Shown: one piece after another, positions 12,476 to 23,340 of the stretch | How positions within the stretch are numbered: the first letter of the stretch is position 1 | How the letters are laid out: each line of letters begins with the position of its first letter | Source of the DNA: Gentiana macrophylla | Taxonomy: Eukaryota > Streptophyta > Magnoliopsida > Gentianales > Gentianaceae | Direction: 5' to 3' | Assembly: GCA_026214975.1 (NCBI GenBank) | Contig: CM047817.1 | Coordinates: 61,846,407 to 61,910,406 of the forward strand | DNA length: 64,000 nucleotides | The notes under the pieces: generated by a model | What the model saw: only the letters and a program-made list of their open reading frames with translations | Database searches by the model: none | What the model was told of the DNA's origin: nothing | Translations under genes and position numbers: made by a program

Positions 12476-13512
12476 GATACATGGTTTAGCACTTTCATTC
12501 AAAATGATTTTGTACACACAAATCTCGGGACTTATTCCTTGAATGTATGCCACTGTCCATCCAAACGCTTTCTTATGCTGCCTCAGCATCCTTAGCAATT
12601 GGTCTTCCTGCAAACTGGTTAGTGATGACGAAATAATAACATGAAGTAAATTATCAGATTCAAGAAAGGCATATTTAAGATTCGAAAGGAGAGGTTTCAT
12701 CTCCAGATTCCTTGGTGGATCCTCCACCGAAGGTTTTAATACTGGGCCATCCAGTTCTAATTCCAAATAATGATACCATGGTTGTCTCACAAAATAACCA
12801 CCTATGTTTAGGTGAAAAATCACTTCTTCCATCTCTTGGTCATTCTCATTTCCTTCATAGATGGATAAAACTAAACATTCTTCGAGCTTATCTTCAATAA
12901 CCTGCGATTTAGTATGATCCATACAAATAGAAGATATAGAATCTATGAATGAACATGACTCTTGTGACTTGTATGGATGTTTCATAGCTTTGAAGATATT
13001 AAAGGTGACCTCATCTTCATTGACTCTTAAGATTAACTCACCTTTTTGAACATCGATAAGGGTTCTTCCCGTATCTAGGAATGGACGACCAAGAATGAGG
13101 GGTGTTGAAAACCCTTCCTCTATTTCCATAACTACAAAGTCAACTGGGAAGTAAAACTTATCTACCTTGACTAACACGTCTTCGATGACTCCCTTAGGAC
13201 GTTTTATAGACCTATCTTCCATATGTAAGGTCATCTCATTGTTTTTTAGCTTTCCTATTCCTAGTTTCCAATAATCCTCGTAAGACATGAGATTAATGCT
13301 TGCACCGAGATCACATAGCACCTTTTAAAACGAAAAACCACCAATCTCACATGGGATGGTAAAAGTGTAAAACTACCAGGGTCTTTCAGTTTAGGCGGGA
13401 GCTTGTGCTGCAATACTGCGGAGCATTCCTCATTAAGACATATATTCTCATACTCTTCTAAACATTTTTTGTTTGAGAGGATGTCCTTAAGAAACTTTCC
13501 ATATGTGGGCAT
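12473..13512 (-). pseudogene. aspartic protease and linker remnant (second Athila-like element)
   Basis: The open frame from 13321 starts MLCDLGASINLM, the Athila form of the retropepsin active site (DLGAS), then SYEDYWKLGIGKLKN, and the conserved LILGRPFLDTGRTLIDVQKGEL near residues 78-98. The remainder to 12473 is the acidic linker before RT, ending VYKIILNESAKP. The sequence just upstream (13512-13322) is the N-terminal part in a different frame (LPPKLKDPGSFTLL), so a frameshift at about 13322 splits the protease. Confidence 0.85.
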
Positions 13513-13517
13513 GTTGA

Positions 13518-15340
13518 TTAGTGCTTCAATGACAAGAATATTGACATTAAGGTGACGAAATGTGTCAAGGAAACGTGCATCTTCTTATCCGTTTTCAGCT
13601 TTTTAATTTTCTCTCTAGGTGGATAAGGTAAAGATTCAAGATCAATAATTTTAGGTTTCGAATCCATACCTCCCTTACCTTTATCCTTGGATGAAGACGG
13701 TGATGCTTCCTTGAATGTTTGAGCATTTGGTGGTCGCCATGTGTCATGATCCTGTACTGCTTTTCTTGAAACATGCCCTGAATTCTTTTTCTCTGGTTCT
13801 GTGTGAACCATGCCATGTTTAATGTGGGCCTTGTCTTTTTCCAAACTTGCTGGTTTTTGAGTATTGCTACTCCCCACTTGGACTGTACCATCAGCAGCAT
13901 TGTCTTCTCTAACATGTTCATTAAATAAGGTCCGTAAATCGCTAGCCCTTGGATTTTTCAATATTCTTGGGACTTTGATCCACTCCTCATCTTTGCTTTC
14001 AGCTTCCATATGTCTATCTCGTCTTCAAAAGTTATCAATAATTTCTTCTTATTCTTTAGTAAACTCTGGTTCGTCTTTGTCTTTAAGTTCTTTTTCGAAT
14101 TTATCATCCAAATCATCTTCCACCTCATTGTTTCCGGAGTTCTATACTCCATTGCTTCCACATACCCTTCCACTTCGAGTAATGACATAATTCACCTCTC
14201 TCGGGTTTCTTTCGGTATTACTCGGTAATCCTCCCGGAGGTCTACTGTTCTTTTGTTTTCCTTCTCTACTCAAATAATCTTCCATGTTCCGCATGGATGA
14301 TTCTATGGTCTTCATTCTCATATCATGTCCACCCATGGATATTTTCAAAGTACTCATATCCTTAGTGACTGTCCCTATAGAAGTCATCATGGTTTCCATA
14401 TTCTGCGCTTGAGTAGACATCACACCCATCATATTTTCCATTAATTTTTCCCATTTGTCAACTCCTTTTACAGGCGGAGTTGAACTTTGAGTGACTGGTA
14501 TGCTTTGAGTGGTATGTTGAGGGTATGATCTGGGTGGTGGTGATTGATGGTCTTGGTTCGAGGTATTTTCTTGATAACCTTGATTTTGAGCATTCGTATT
14601 ATACGAGCTCTTGTACTGAGTTGGATACGGAGGTTGTCCTTGCTTACTTGGGTTCTCGGACCAACGAAAAGTAGGGTGATCTCTTCTAATGGCATTGAAT
14701 GAGTTTGAGTAAGCGTTGTTCAAATTCCTATGTTGTCGCATAAAACTGACCTCTTCCCTTGAATATCCTTCAGATTCTTCCATTCCTACTGACGTATTCT
14801 CATCAATGCTCATACCATCATTTGAGTATTCATTTGATACTTTGCCTTCCGAGCTTAGACTTTTGCTTGCTTGCAAGCCATCAACCTTCCTACTAAGATT
14901 TTCCAAGTGTGCTAACACTTCCGTGTTTGATGTAGACTCGCCTACAAATGCTAGTTTCCTTGTGCTAGAACCAGTTACCCACATTCTATTGTTCTTAGAA
15001 ATCTTTTCAATAGCGTCATACACAACTTGTGCTTCACTCATCATCAAAGAACCACCACATGCGTGATCAACATCCGCACGTGAGTCTTTTCTCAATTTTC
15101 GACAAAAAAGTTGAATTTGCATATCAAGAGAGTAACCATGATCGGGATAGGCTCTTAACATTTCTTAAATCTTTCCCAAGCACCTCCAAGTGTTTCCTCT
15201 GATCCTTGTCTAAAATTAGCAATTTTGACCATTAATTCCAAATTCCTCCCCTGAGTAAAATATTGCTTTAAAAACTCAGTCTGAATGTCCTCCCAACTTG
15301 TCAATGAATGATGAGGGAGTGACATGAACCAGTCTCTTGC
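13518..15340 (-). pseudogene. gag: gag, C-terminal part (second Athila-like element)
   Basis: Positions 15340-15162 read ARDWFMSLPHHSLTSWEDIQ..LKQYFTQGRNLELMVKI.., the core of Athila gag. A one-base shift at about 15162 moves to the 339-residue open frame 15161-14142, which contains MLRAYPDHGYSLDMQIQLFCRKL and then a low-complexity Gln/Ser/Asn tail with GVDKWEKLMENMMGVM. A second open frame (14009-13518) holds the gag-protease linker (EWIKVPRIL..). A clear CCHC knuckle is not seen. The N-terminal part lies beyond the CRM-like insertion at 21125-21709. Confidence 0.85.
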
Positions 15341-15344
15341 CCTA

Positions 15345-15894
15345 TGATGCGATACGATCCCAGGAGATCGACGAAAGGATCAATACGAGCGGAAAAACCC
15401 TAACCTAACTGGGCAGTAGCCTAGGAAGAGGGCCAAGAACAACTCAACGCTTTGCTCAAGAATGCTGATAAGCTCTCGAAAAGGGGTGCAATCTCTACGA
15501 CAAAGAGATCACTCGCTCGCAAGCGATGTTCTTGATCAATCACAGACCAAGGGAAGAAGAGAAAACTCTTGTGTGTAAAATAATATCAAAAGTCCAATGT
15601 TACGAAATAATAGGTTTGCCTTTATATAGGCTACAAGAATAAAATCATAAGGGTAGTTTGGTAATACCTAAAAAGGGGCGCCTAAAAATATAATAGGAAT
15701 TAATAAAATAATCCTCAAAAATAACCTAATAATATAATAGAAAATAAACGACGTCGCGGACGTCAAGCTAATCCGTCCTCGTGATCTCCGAGCTCCGAGC
15801 ATAAATAACGCAACAAATAGACTTGCTCGTCGTCCGGCTTCAATTGTGCTTGCTCGTTACATATATCAATGATCAACGCGTGTCCAAAGTATCA
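15345..15894 (-). repeat. 3' LTR of the CRM-like element
   Basis: On the - strand it starts TGATACTTTGGACACG immediately after the purine-rich GGCGGAAGAAGCGGATGCG (which also encodes the last integrase residues) and ends GTATCGCATCA. It is 550 bp with TGAT...ATCA ends. The 5 bp outside the end is CCCTA. A short 5'-overlapping reading frame (integrase C-terminus) enters the LTR by six codons, as described for CRM elements. Confidence 0.75.
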
Positions 15895-17290
15895 CGCATC
15901 CGCTTCTTCCGCCGTGTCATCGGACCGTCTCGAATAACCAAATGATCAATCGGCGGCATCGGGACCAACGGGTCGGAACCTCCGAAGGATCGCATCATTC
16001 CTCCCGATTGCGAAGGATCCGTCCCCGGATCGTAGGGGTTGTCAAAGGGCATCAAATCAAAGAACATTGATGGAATTAGAAATGCCTCAATCTTCGTGAA
16101 TCGCGATCTTGTAGACATTGTTGTTTATCCGCTCCAAGACTTCAAATGGACCATCACCTCGTGGATGCAACTTGGACTTCATTTGCTTGAAAAACGATCC
16201 TTGCGATAGTGTAACCGCACCCAATCACCAGGCTCAAAGATCACCTCCTTCCGGCCCTTGTTGGCTTGCTTCGCGTACCTAGCCGTAGCTTTCTCTACAT
16301 TCGCACGAGCTTGCGCATGCAACTCTCTCACTATTTCCGCCTTGGCTTCACCATCCAAGCTAACCTGCATGCCTGCGGGCAAAGGAGCCAAAGAAAAAGG
16401 AGTATCGGGGTTGAAACCATAGACTACCTCAAAAGGGGTAAAACGAGTCGCAGAATGAGTACACCGATTATACGCAAATTCCACATATGGCAAACAATTT
16501 TCCCAATTACGCAAGTTCTTTTGGACCATAGTACGAAGCAATTGACCCAATACTCGATTAACAACCTCAGTTTGACCGTCCGTTTGGGGGTGATATGCAA
16601 AAGAATACAATAACTTAGTACCCAAACGTTGCCACAAAACTTTCCAAAAATGACTAACGAATTTCACATCCCTATCACTCACAATAGTGCGCGGGACACC
16701 ATGCAAACGAACAATCTCCTTAAAGAACAAGTCAGCAATAAAAGTAGCATCATTCGTTTTATGACAAGGAATGAAATGTGCCATCTTAGAAAACCTATCC
16801 ACAACCACAAAGATAGAATCATGACCTCCCTTAGAACGAGGTAAACCCAAAACAAAATCCATAGACAAATCAGTCCAAGGGGACGTGGGAATAGGCAGTG
16901 GCGTGTATAAACCATGAGGTGCGGATTTGGATTTAGCATGCTTATACACAATACAAGCATCACAAAAACGAGCGACATCACTACGCATATTAGGCAAATA
17001 AAAATGAGCTTTAAGCATATCAAGCGTTTTAGGAACCCCAAAATGACCCATTAAACCACCACCATGTGCTTCACGAACAAGTAATTCACGTATAGAACAA
17101 TCGAGGTATACATAAAGCATGCTCACGGTATAAGAAACCATCACTCCGAAAGAACTTAGCAGTAGGCGCCTCACTAGTATCCGCAAATGGTTTCGAAAAG
17201 TCATGATCAAGTGCATACAATTCCTTAATAAACTCAAAGCCAAGAAACTTAGTTTGCATAGTGATCAAAGTGTGCCTACGGGACAAAGCA
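15873..17290 (-). pseudogene. integrase of the CRM-like element
   Basis: The zinc-binding domain has [10 protein letters not shown] and [12 protein letters not shown] (HHCC). The catalytic core has all three acidic positions: [18 protein letters not shown] and [10 protein letters not shown]. The open frame 17243-16179 is 354 residues. A shift near 16179 leads to [19 protein letters not shown] and then frame 16118-15873, ending PMPPIDHLVIRDGPMTRRKKRMR, a GPMTR motif like the CR motif that in CRM elements replaces a classic chromodomain and is implicated in centromere targeting. Frameshifts at about 17245 and 16180 break the ORF; the catalytic residues are intact. Confidence 0.9.
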
Positions 17291-17294
17291 TCGC

Positions 17295-17738
17295 CTACGA
17301 CGCTTTCTTGACCCTTTTATACTTAATCACGTAAGGAAAAGACTCAATAAATTCCATCCAACGCACATGCCTCTTACTCAACTTACCTCGACCCTTAAGA
17401 TATTTAAGTGACTCGTGGTCGGTGTGAATAATGAACTCTCGAGGTCGCAAATAGTGTTGCCACGCAGTGAAGACACTGACTAAGGCGTCTGACTCCTTAT
17501 CATAAGTAGCATAATTCAACCGAGGACCTTTCAATTTCTCACTATAATAAGCAATAGGATCACCCACTTGGATAAGCACACCCCCAATACCCACACCCGA
17601 AGCATCACATTCCATTTCAAAAGCTTTAGTAAAATCAGGCAAAGCAAGTATGGGTGCAGAAACTAAACGAGACTTAAGAGTTTCGAAAGACTCCCTTTGT
17701 TTTGGTCCCCAATGAAATTGGACATTCTTTTTCACCAA
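17295..17738 (-). pseudogene. RNase H of the CRM-like element
   Basis: 147 residues in one frame. [27 protein letters not shown] leads into the [12 protein letters not shown] motif (first Asp), KESDAL (Glu) and [12 protein letters not shown] (second Asp), then [17 protein letters not shown]. It is cut from RT at about 17740 by a frameshift and from integrase at about 17293. Confidence 0.9.
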
Positions 17739-17743
17739 CTCGT

Positions 17744-18625
17744 TTAGTGGGGCTGCAATGCTATCAAAATCCTCACAAAGCGCATATAGAAGCTCGCCAA
17801 ACCATGGAAACTACGAACCTCAGCGGCTGAAGTTGGCTCGGGCCACTCTTGGACCGCCTTAATCTTCTCCTGGTCAACTTCAACACCCTGTGCACTCACA
17901 ACAAAACCAAGAAACACGACCCTATCCATGCAAAAAGTGCACTTCTTAAGGTTAGCATACAATTGTGCATCCCGAAGTGTTTCTAAGACAGCCCTTAGGT
18001 GACTAACATGCTCCTCCAAGTTATGGCTATAAATAAGAATATCATCAAAATAGACAACCACGAACTTGCCAATAAAGTCCCTAAGTACCTCATTCATTAA
18101 TCTCATAAATGTACTAGGTGCATTAGTGAGACCAAAAGGCATGACAAGCCACTCATACAACCCAAACTTAGTCTTAAAAGCAGTTTTCCACTCATCACCC
18201 TCACGAATACGCACTTGATGATAGCCACTCTTTAAATCAATTTTAGAAAATACAGACGCACCACACAACTCATCTAGCATATCATCTAAACGTGGGATAG
18301 GATGACGATACCTGACTGTAATTTGGTTGATGGCCCTGCAATCCACGCACATACGCCCACGACCCATCTTTCTTTGGCACCACAATCACCGCACCGCGCA
18401 GGGCTCATGGATGCTGAATCTTGCCTTCTTCTCCAACAACTCACACTGCCGTTGAATCTCCTTGGTTTCATCCAGGTTGGCCCGATAAGTTGGGACGGTT
18501 GGGTAACGCCGACCCGGGATGAAATCTATTTGGTGCTCCACTCCACGGAATGGCGGCAAACCACTCGGCTCCTCCTCAAGGGAAGATGTCCTGGAACTCC
18601 TGCAACAACGACACCACAACACTAG
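17744..18625 (-). pseudogene. reverse transcriptase of the CRM-like element
   Basis: Positions 18622-18386 hold the N-terminal region (FRGVEHQIDFIPGRRYPTVPTYR, then EIQRQCELLEK). A shift at about 18386 leads to 18385-17744: [65 protein letters not shown], and an intact catalytic box YFDDILIYS at about 18055-18030, then [15 protein letters not shown]. Of the RTs in this window it is among the best preserved. Confidence 0.92.
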
Positions 18626-18749
18626 GAAGAGAGTCTGTGACGTCAGTGGAAATCATAAAACAGGGTGAGGGGAGGAAAGGGGAGGGAAGGGGGTCAGCCT
18701 CTCTATAAATAAAGAGGTAAGGGTAGTGCCACTTTCGATAGCACGAATA

Positions 18750-19640
18750 ACCTCACCAAATTTTAATGTAGAAAGTTCCTAACACTCGCTCACCTTTTTT
18801 GTTTATCTCTTTCTTTCCTCCCTCGAGACTAATGGCACCCTCACTCACCTTTGACTTTTCAACTTTAGAAACTCCCTCATATGGTACTATAGCGCCCTCA
18901 CTCACCTTTTTATTTTCAACTGTTGTTTTACCCTCCGCTCGTTTTTTCACACCCTCCTTTTCTTTCTCTCCTGTCATTGCTTTTTCTTTTTCCTTTTCGA
19001 TCGAGCTCCTCTTTTTTTTCTTTTTTTTTCCTCACGTCCCATGACCAATTTGAGTTGATCTTTATGTACCTCATCCGGAGGTAATGCTCAAAGTGTAAAC
19101 TTATTCCCTTATGACGCAACGTGTATGTGTTTAAATACCCGTCATAGATCACCTTCCTATCAAATTGCCACGGTCGTCCCAACAACGTATGTCCCACATG
19201 CATCGGAACCACATCACACAACACTTCATCTTCAAACTTCCCAATATTGAAAGTAATCTTCGCTTTGTTTGGTGACACGGATCTCACCGACATCATTCAA
19301 CCATTGAAGCTTGTATGGTTGTGGGTGGGAAATTTTGGAAGATCCAAACTCGATACAAAACCCGCACTACCAACGCTTGTGCAACTTCCTGGATCAATAA
19401 TCATCACACACACCCGCCCCGTCACCAAACACCTTGTATGAAAAATGTTCTCACGTTGCAAATTATCCTCTGTCTTCATCACACTACTAAGCGCCCGCTT
19501 TATCACAAGCGTGATCGAGACACGCCTTGAATCAAGCTGCGCCAAGCTCATACTCACCATCACCGTCCACAACATCATCCTCCTCCTCGTGGCCGAAGCA
19601 TATCGACTCTCACCATTAGCCTCTTCAATAAGCATAATGC
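18750..19640 (-). pseudogene. aspartic protease region of the CRM-like element
   Basis: The frame 20085-19297 ends with VCVMIIDPGSCTSVGS, the DxGSCT retropepsin motif of chromoviruses (Pro replaces the usual small residue between D and G). After a break at about 19297 the frame 19296-18928 continues DEVLCDVVPMHVGHTLLGRPWQFDRKVIYDGYLNTYTL, the protease C-terminus. A Lys/Glu-rich linker follows to about 18750. Confidence 0.8.
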
Positions 19641-20726
19641 ACGCGCTTGACGGACATTGGGAAGCTATATGACCTATCCCTTGGCACTTATGGCATCGTA
19701 TCTCGTGAGATGGCTTCGAAGTACTTGCTACACCTTTCCCTTTATCATTCTCCTTTGGCTTAGGAGCCTCTCTATGTGGAACAAGGGGCTGTCTCGGTGT
19801 AGTCTGGGGTAATCTAGATGAGTCCCCTCTAATTGGAAGGGGACGCGCACCCGAAAAGCCACTACCCGAAGATCTCACAAAATCACTCCTCTGTCGCCTC
19901 AACTGCCTCTCATGCGTTTCAGCGGCATGTAACATCTCGTGTAATGATGGGCAGGCTTGTGCCTCGACCCGATTCGCAATATCCGTCCGTAACCCGGTCA
20001 TGAAACGTGTCATAGTCATCTCTTCGTTCTCCTGAATGCGAGCCTTAGCTGTCAGTGTGACCATCTCCTGATAATACACCGCCACCGAACGGTCCCCTTG
20101 CTTAATGGTTTGCGCTTGTCGATCTCGCTCGATAATAATCTGAAGGAGTCACAAAGCGCCTCTTTTCATTTCCCTCTTCACTCCGTCCCACGTACTAACT
20201 TCATTCTCATGGCTACAACGCCGAGCAAAGTTCAACCGCCTCAACCGATCATAGCATACCCGGTGAATTCTAGTTGAGCTAACTTGAACTTCTTCTCGTC
20301 AGAGTAGTTATTACACTCAAAAATTTGCTCCAAATTCGATTCCCACTCGAGGTAGGCATCCGCATCCACTGAACCCGAAAAAGACGGCAACTTCATCTTA
20401 ACTTGCCTCATATTATTATCCACGTGGTCATCATCCGGAAGATCAACGTCATCGTTGGCATTCACATGACCTCCGTTACCACCATTCCCATTGACACCGG
20501 TACCACCATTCCTATTGCCACCGTTACCACCATCACCTCTCATCATTTCATTCATCCTGGCTGTCAATTCGGCCAGGGCTTGTGGTAGTGCGGCCAAGCC
20601 ATTCACGGTATGTTCAATTCTAGCCATTCTCTGATCTACGCGGTCGGTTATCTCCCTAGTCAAGTTGTCGGACAATATCTTAAAACGACCATCCGTCACT
20701 GGCTCATCATCCCCATGTCTCACCAT
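19641..20726 (-). pseudogene. gag: gag of the CRM-like element
   Basis: Starts at MVRHGDDEPVTDGRFK (20726) with a coiled-coil-like N-terminus (DRVDQRMARIEHTVNGLAAL), a Gly/Asn-rich patch (GGNGGNRNGGTGVNGNGG), then the capsid start FSGSVDADAYLEWESNLEQIF. A frameshift in about 20241-20085 leads to VTLTAKARIQENEEMTMTRFMTGL and an intact CCHC knuckle CHKCQGIGHIASQC at about 19693-19652. Confidence 0.88.
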
Positions 20727-21124
20727 TTTATCTCACAATCACTCGTGTTTGTCACTCACCCTCGTTCTCTGAGTAGTAGGAGCACCCTTTGTTGAGCAAA
20801 TCAGAATACGAGCAACCGAAAAGTGAACCTAAGACCTACTACCTAGACGTGACCACTAGGATAAGGATGGAAAAAGAGTGTTTGGAAGAAGGAAAATGGA
20901 TATAGAAGGGAGTACTAGTACAAGAATAGTTTGACAATGCAAGAGAAACTAGTCGGAAATTTTATTTTTTTTATTTTTTTGGTCAAAAATCAGAAAGTGT
21001 CACACCCCGGGTGTGATAGAGGCTGTTTTTTTGACTGCTTTGACTTCTTTTTTTTTTTTTTTGGGCTGAAATTAAATAAAACAACTTCAGCACAAAGAAT
21101 CTCTTAGACAAGTTGGGAGTGACA
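20727..21124. other. Remnant 5' region of the CRM-like element and junction with Athila gag
   Basis: Upstream (on the - strand) of the CRM-like gag there should be a leader, primer site and 5' LTR. No match to the 550 bp LTR at 15345-15894 is seen. A near-perfect 17 bp palindrome TCACACCCCGGGTGTGA lies at 20999-21015, and a T-run at 21048-21062. The exact edge of the second Athila-like gag is between about 21100 and 21131. Confidence 0.5.
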
Positions 21125-21709
21125 TCCTTGTCAATTTTCGATGAACACCTTGACCTTGGCTGTATTACACAATTCTTCAAAAAGATACAAGTGATGATGC
21201 GGGTATTCGTCATCTTCACCAAGAAACCGAGCTCTTGTGTCAATTAGGCAAAAAAGAAAGGATTTTACTTCAAAGTTATTTGCTCCTTCATTGGGTAAGC
21301 GAATCGGATTGTTGGTCTCATTCCTTCTTAAGGTTTGGTCACAAATGGGTCTTGGGTTTGGTGGGTTATTGTTACGATTATTCTGGTTTCGGTTTTGGCT
21401 ATTCCGATTATTGGGGTTTTGGTTATTGGGATTCAGTTGTGGAGGAAGATTTTGTAATGGTGGATTTGGATTATTGGGATTTTGTCCATGACCTTGGGCA
21501 TGAGCAAGCCCTTGTTCAGTGTGTGCCTCATCACTGATTTCTGCCATATCTATTCCTTGGTTTGATGATTCTTGGTATGATTCTTCACCAAGATGTCCTT
21601 GGCTAGTTTGACCGCGTCTATTCTCTACTCTTAACTGCCTTTCGTAACTATTTATGTCGGGCTTATATGGAGTGAGTGGGGCCTTACTGCTTCTAGAACG
21701 GGTCATCAA
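21125..21709 (-). pseudogene. gag: gag, N-terminal part (second Athila-like element)
   Basis: The frame starting MMTRSRSSKAPLTPYKPDINSYERQLR has the usual Athila gag start. An Asn/Pro-rich segment with repeated NPNNxN units spans roughly residues 75-125, then GANNFEVKSFLFCL and EDDEYPHHHLYLFEELCNTAKV, the beginning of the capsid-like domain. The frame stops at 21131, where the sequence switches to CRM-related or unassigned DNA; the next expected gag segment resumes at 15340. Confidence 0.85.
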
Positions 21710-21877
21710 CTACAAGATATAAATAACAAGAAAACAATAAAATAACACTTGGCCACTCACCCAAGAGGTAAGTACCAAAGAAACAAAATAGGAATGAGAT
21801 TAAGAAAAGTGTTGACTCATTCTCAAGAATTTTGAACTAATACAATTAGTAACCAATAACACAATAAATTTGCATAC

Positions 21878-21898
21878 TCCAAGGCAACGGCGGAAAAA
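21878..21898 (-). promoter_or_regulatory. primer binding site, tRNA-Asp type
   Basis: On the - strand CCGCCGTTGCCTTGGAG resembles the Athila-type site complementary to the 3' end of tRNA-Asp (usually GGCGCCGTTGCCGGGGA), with a few mismatches. It lies directly after the 5' LTR, which supports both calls. Confidence 0.65.
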
Positions 21899-21904
21899 AC
21901 TTGG

Positions 21905-23340
21905 TGTGGACTTTCCTATGGTTCCAATCTAACCGGCAGTGTACCGAGTCAAATTGTAGTCTAGTCTAGTGAACAAGGTCGTCTCCATAGGGAATCGCAA
22001 TATTAAAGTGTGGTTAAACACCAATTAATTATTATTATCTTGATCTAAGTCGCAGTTTTGACAGAGAAGTAATTGTTTACGTTACTAATAAAATTACGAT
22101 TAATGATAAGGTACTAACCAAGACAATTTCATTGAACTATAGTCTCTTTTAGTTTCAAGGATGTAATTAATTCAGCCTATTAAGGGTGTTCAAGTGTGTG
22201 AAACAGTGTACTCCTATTCTAACAATTTCCCCTCATACGAGTGTACGAAATTGTTCTATACCTCCTCCTTGGTTTAAGAGCCCTGAACCTAATGATTTGA
22301 CATGATAAAATCATGAGTACAAACTAGTTCCTTCCCCGGATAAGAAATTGAACTCCGATAACGGTCAACTTTACCTTCCGGTTTTTCTACCTCATTCTCA
22401 CACCTAATATCTCCGTTCATTATCCATTAAGTGTGTATGTGCTAATATTGGTTAATTACTCCAACACGAGCTAGCAATCAATAGAAGTAGAAAATGCTTC
22501 AACACAATCGAAATGTAAAATAGGCATAACATAATCTTCATCCGTTCAACCAAAAGTGATTAAATTAGTTCAATTACATGCCTTGGCAAGTTACAAGTCT
22601 AGCCACACATTACTACAAATACTAACATTTTTAATTTAGCATTCATAGCAATCAGATTAACGAAACGAAATAACACTAGAATGTTATGTTACCAAATACA
22701 ACTGATAGATTGAAACGACAACGACAAGCTAGTTCCTTCCTCCGGTGATCAATGATAGAGGTTGTACTAAGTCGTTGATCTTCTTCCACGTAAAATACAC
22801 CAAGGAGTTAGCTAGCGTTATAGGATGATTTTGGGGTGAAATTAGCTAATATGGTATTTGGTAATTTTGGCTTTAAGAGCCCTTTGTTGATGCTTGCCTG
22901 CAAGATGAGGAAGAAAAGAAAATTCTCTCCCCCTTCTTTCTGGTTTCCTTTGATGTATATATACATACACTTGTTTTCTTCTCTGCATGTGAATAGTAAA
23001 GAAAATAATTCTAATTGGATCCCTTCTCGGTGTGCGCCGGTATTCCCACGGTGTACGACGGGTCACATCAGTCAGTTAGAAAAGTCAGGCTTATTAAATG
23101 AGATGATCCGAAATCTTCACATCCGGCGTAAACCGGGAATTCTACCGGTCTGCGCCGGAATCTTTTGTGTCATGTCCAAAAATACGCATTGAATGTCCAA
23201 AATTTGATCAATCTTTGATAGATCTTGATAGCTGCCTGCGTAAACCGAGGATCCTACCGGTCTGTGCCGGGTCTTATCAAAATTAGCTGCAACGGATTTG
23301 TACATGATTTGTTTTGATAATTATGCATCCGTTGGGTTTT
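21905..23340 (-). repeat. 5' LTR of the second Athila-like element
   Basis: Non-coding tract of about 1.4 kb between the primer site and unrelated sequence. It has a TATA-like GTATATATACATC on the - strand at about 22953-22966 and three copies of a CCGGTCTGCGCCGG-like phrase (about 23035-23055, 23130-23155, 23245-23270). The outer end is not fixed because no 3' LTR is available for comparison. Confidence 0.55.

Larger units (their letters stand above)
15345..21120 (-). mobile_element. CRM-like Ty3/gypsy chromovirus nested in Athila-like gag
   Basis: Read on the - strand: gag with zinc knuckle, protease, RT, RNase H, integrase, 3' LTR. The integrase ([35 protein letters not shown]) and its short C-terminal GPMTR motif that runs into the LTR are features of the CRM clade. 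The left edge (15345) falls exactly inside Athila-type gag, between R and ARDWF codons. No 5' LTR matching 15345-15894 is found near 20727-21120, so the 5' end is deleted or rearranged. Confidence 0.85.
9786..23340 (-). mobile_element. second Athila-like Ty3/gypsy element, split by a CRM-like insertion
   Basis: Read on the - strand: 5' LTR (23340-21905), primer site (about 21897-21878), gag N-terminus (21709-21125), an interruption of about 5.8 kb by a CRM-like element, then gag C-terminal part (15340-13518), protease, RT, RNase H and integrase down to 9786. RT and gag phrases (VKKEVIKLLEIGIIFP; ARDWFMSLPHHSL) are Athila-type. The 3' non-coding region and 3' LTR are not found. Frameshifts and a catalytic substitution show it is dead. 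Confidence 0.85.

Noticed and set aside
21235..21537. + strand frames rich in Gly, Phe, Trp and Tyr
   Set aside because: Antisense shadow of the Asn/Pro-rich gag segment on the - strand.
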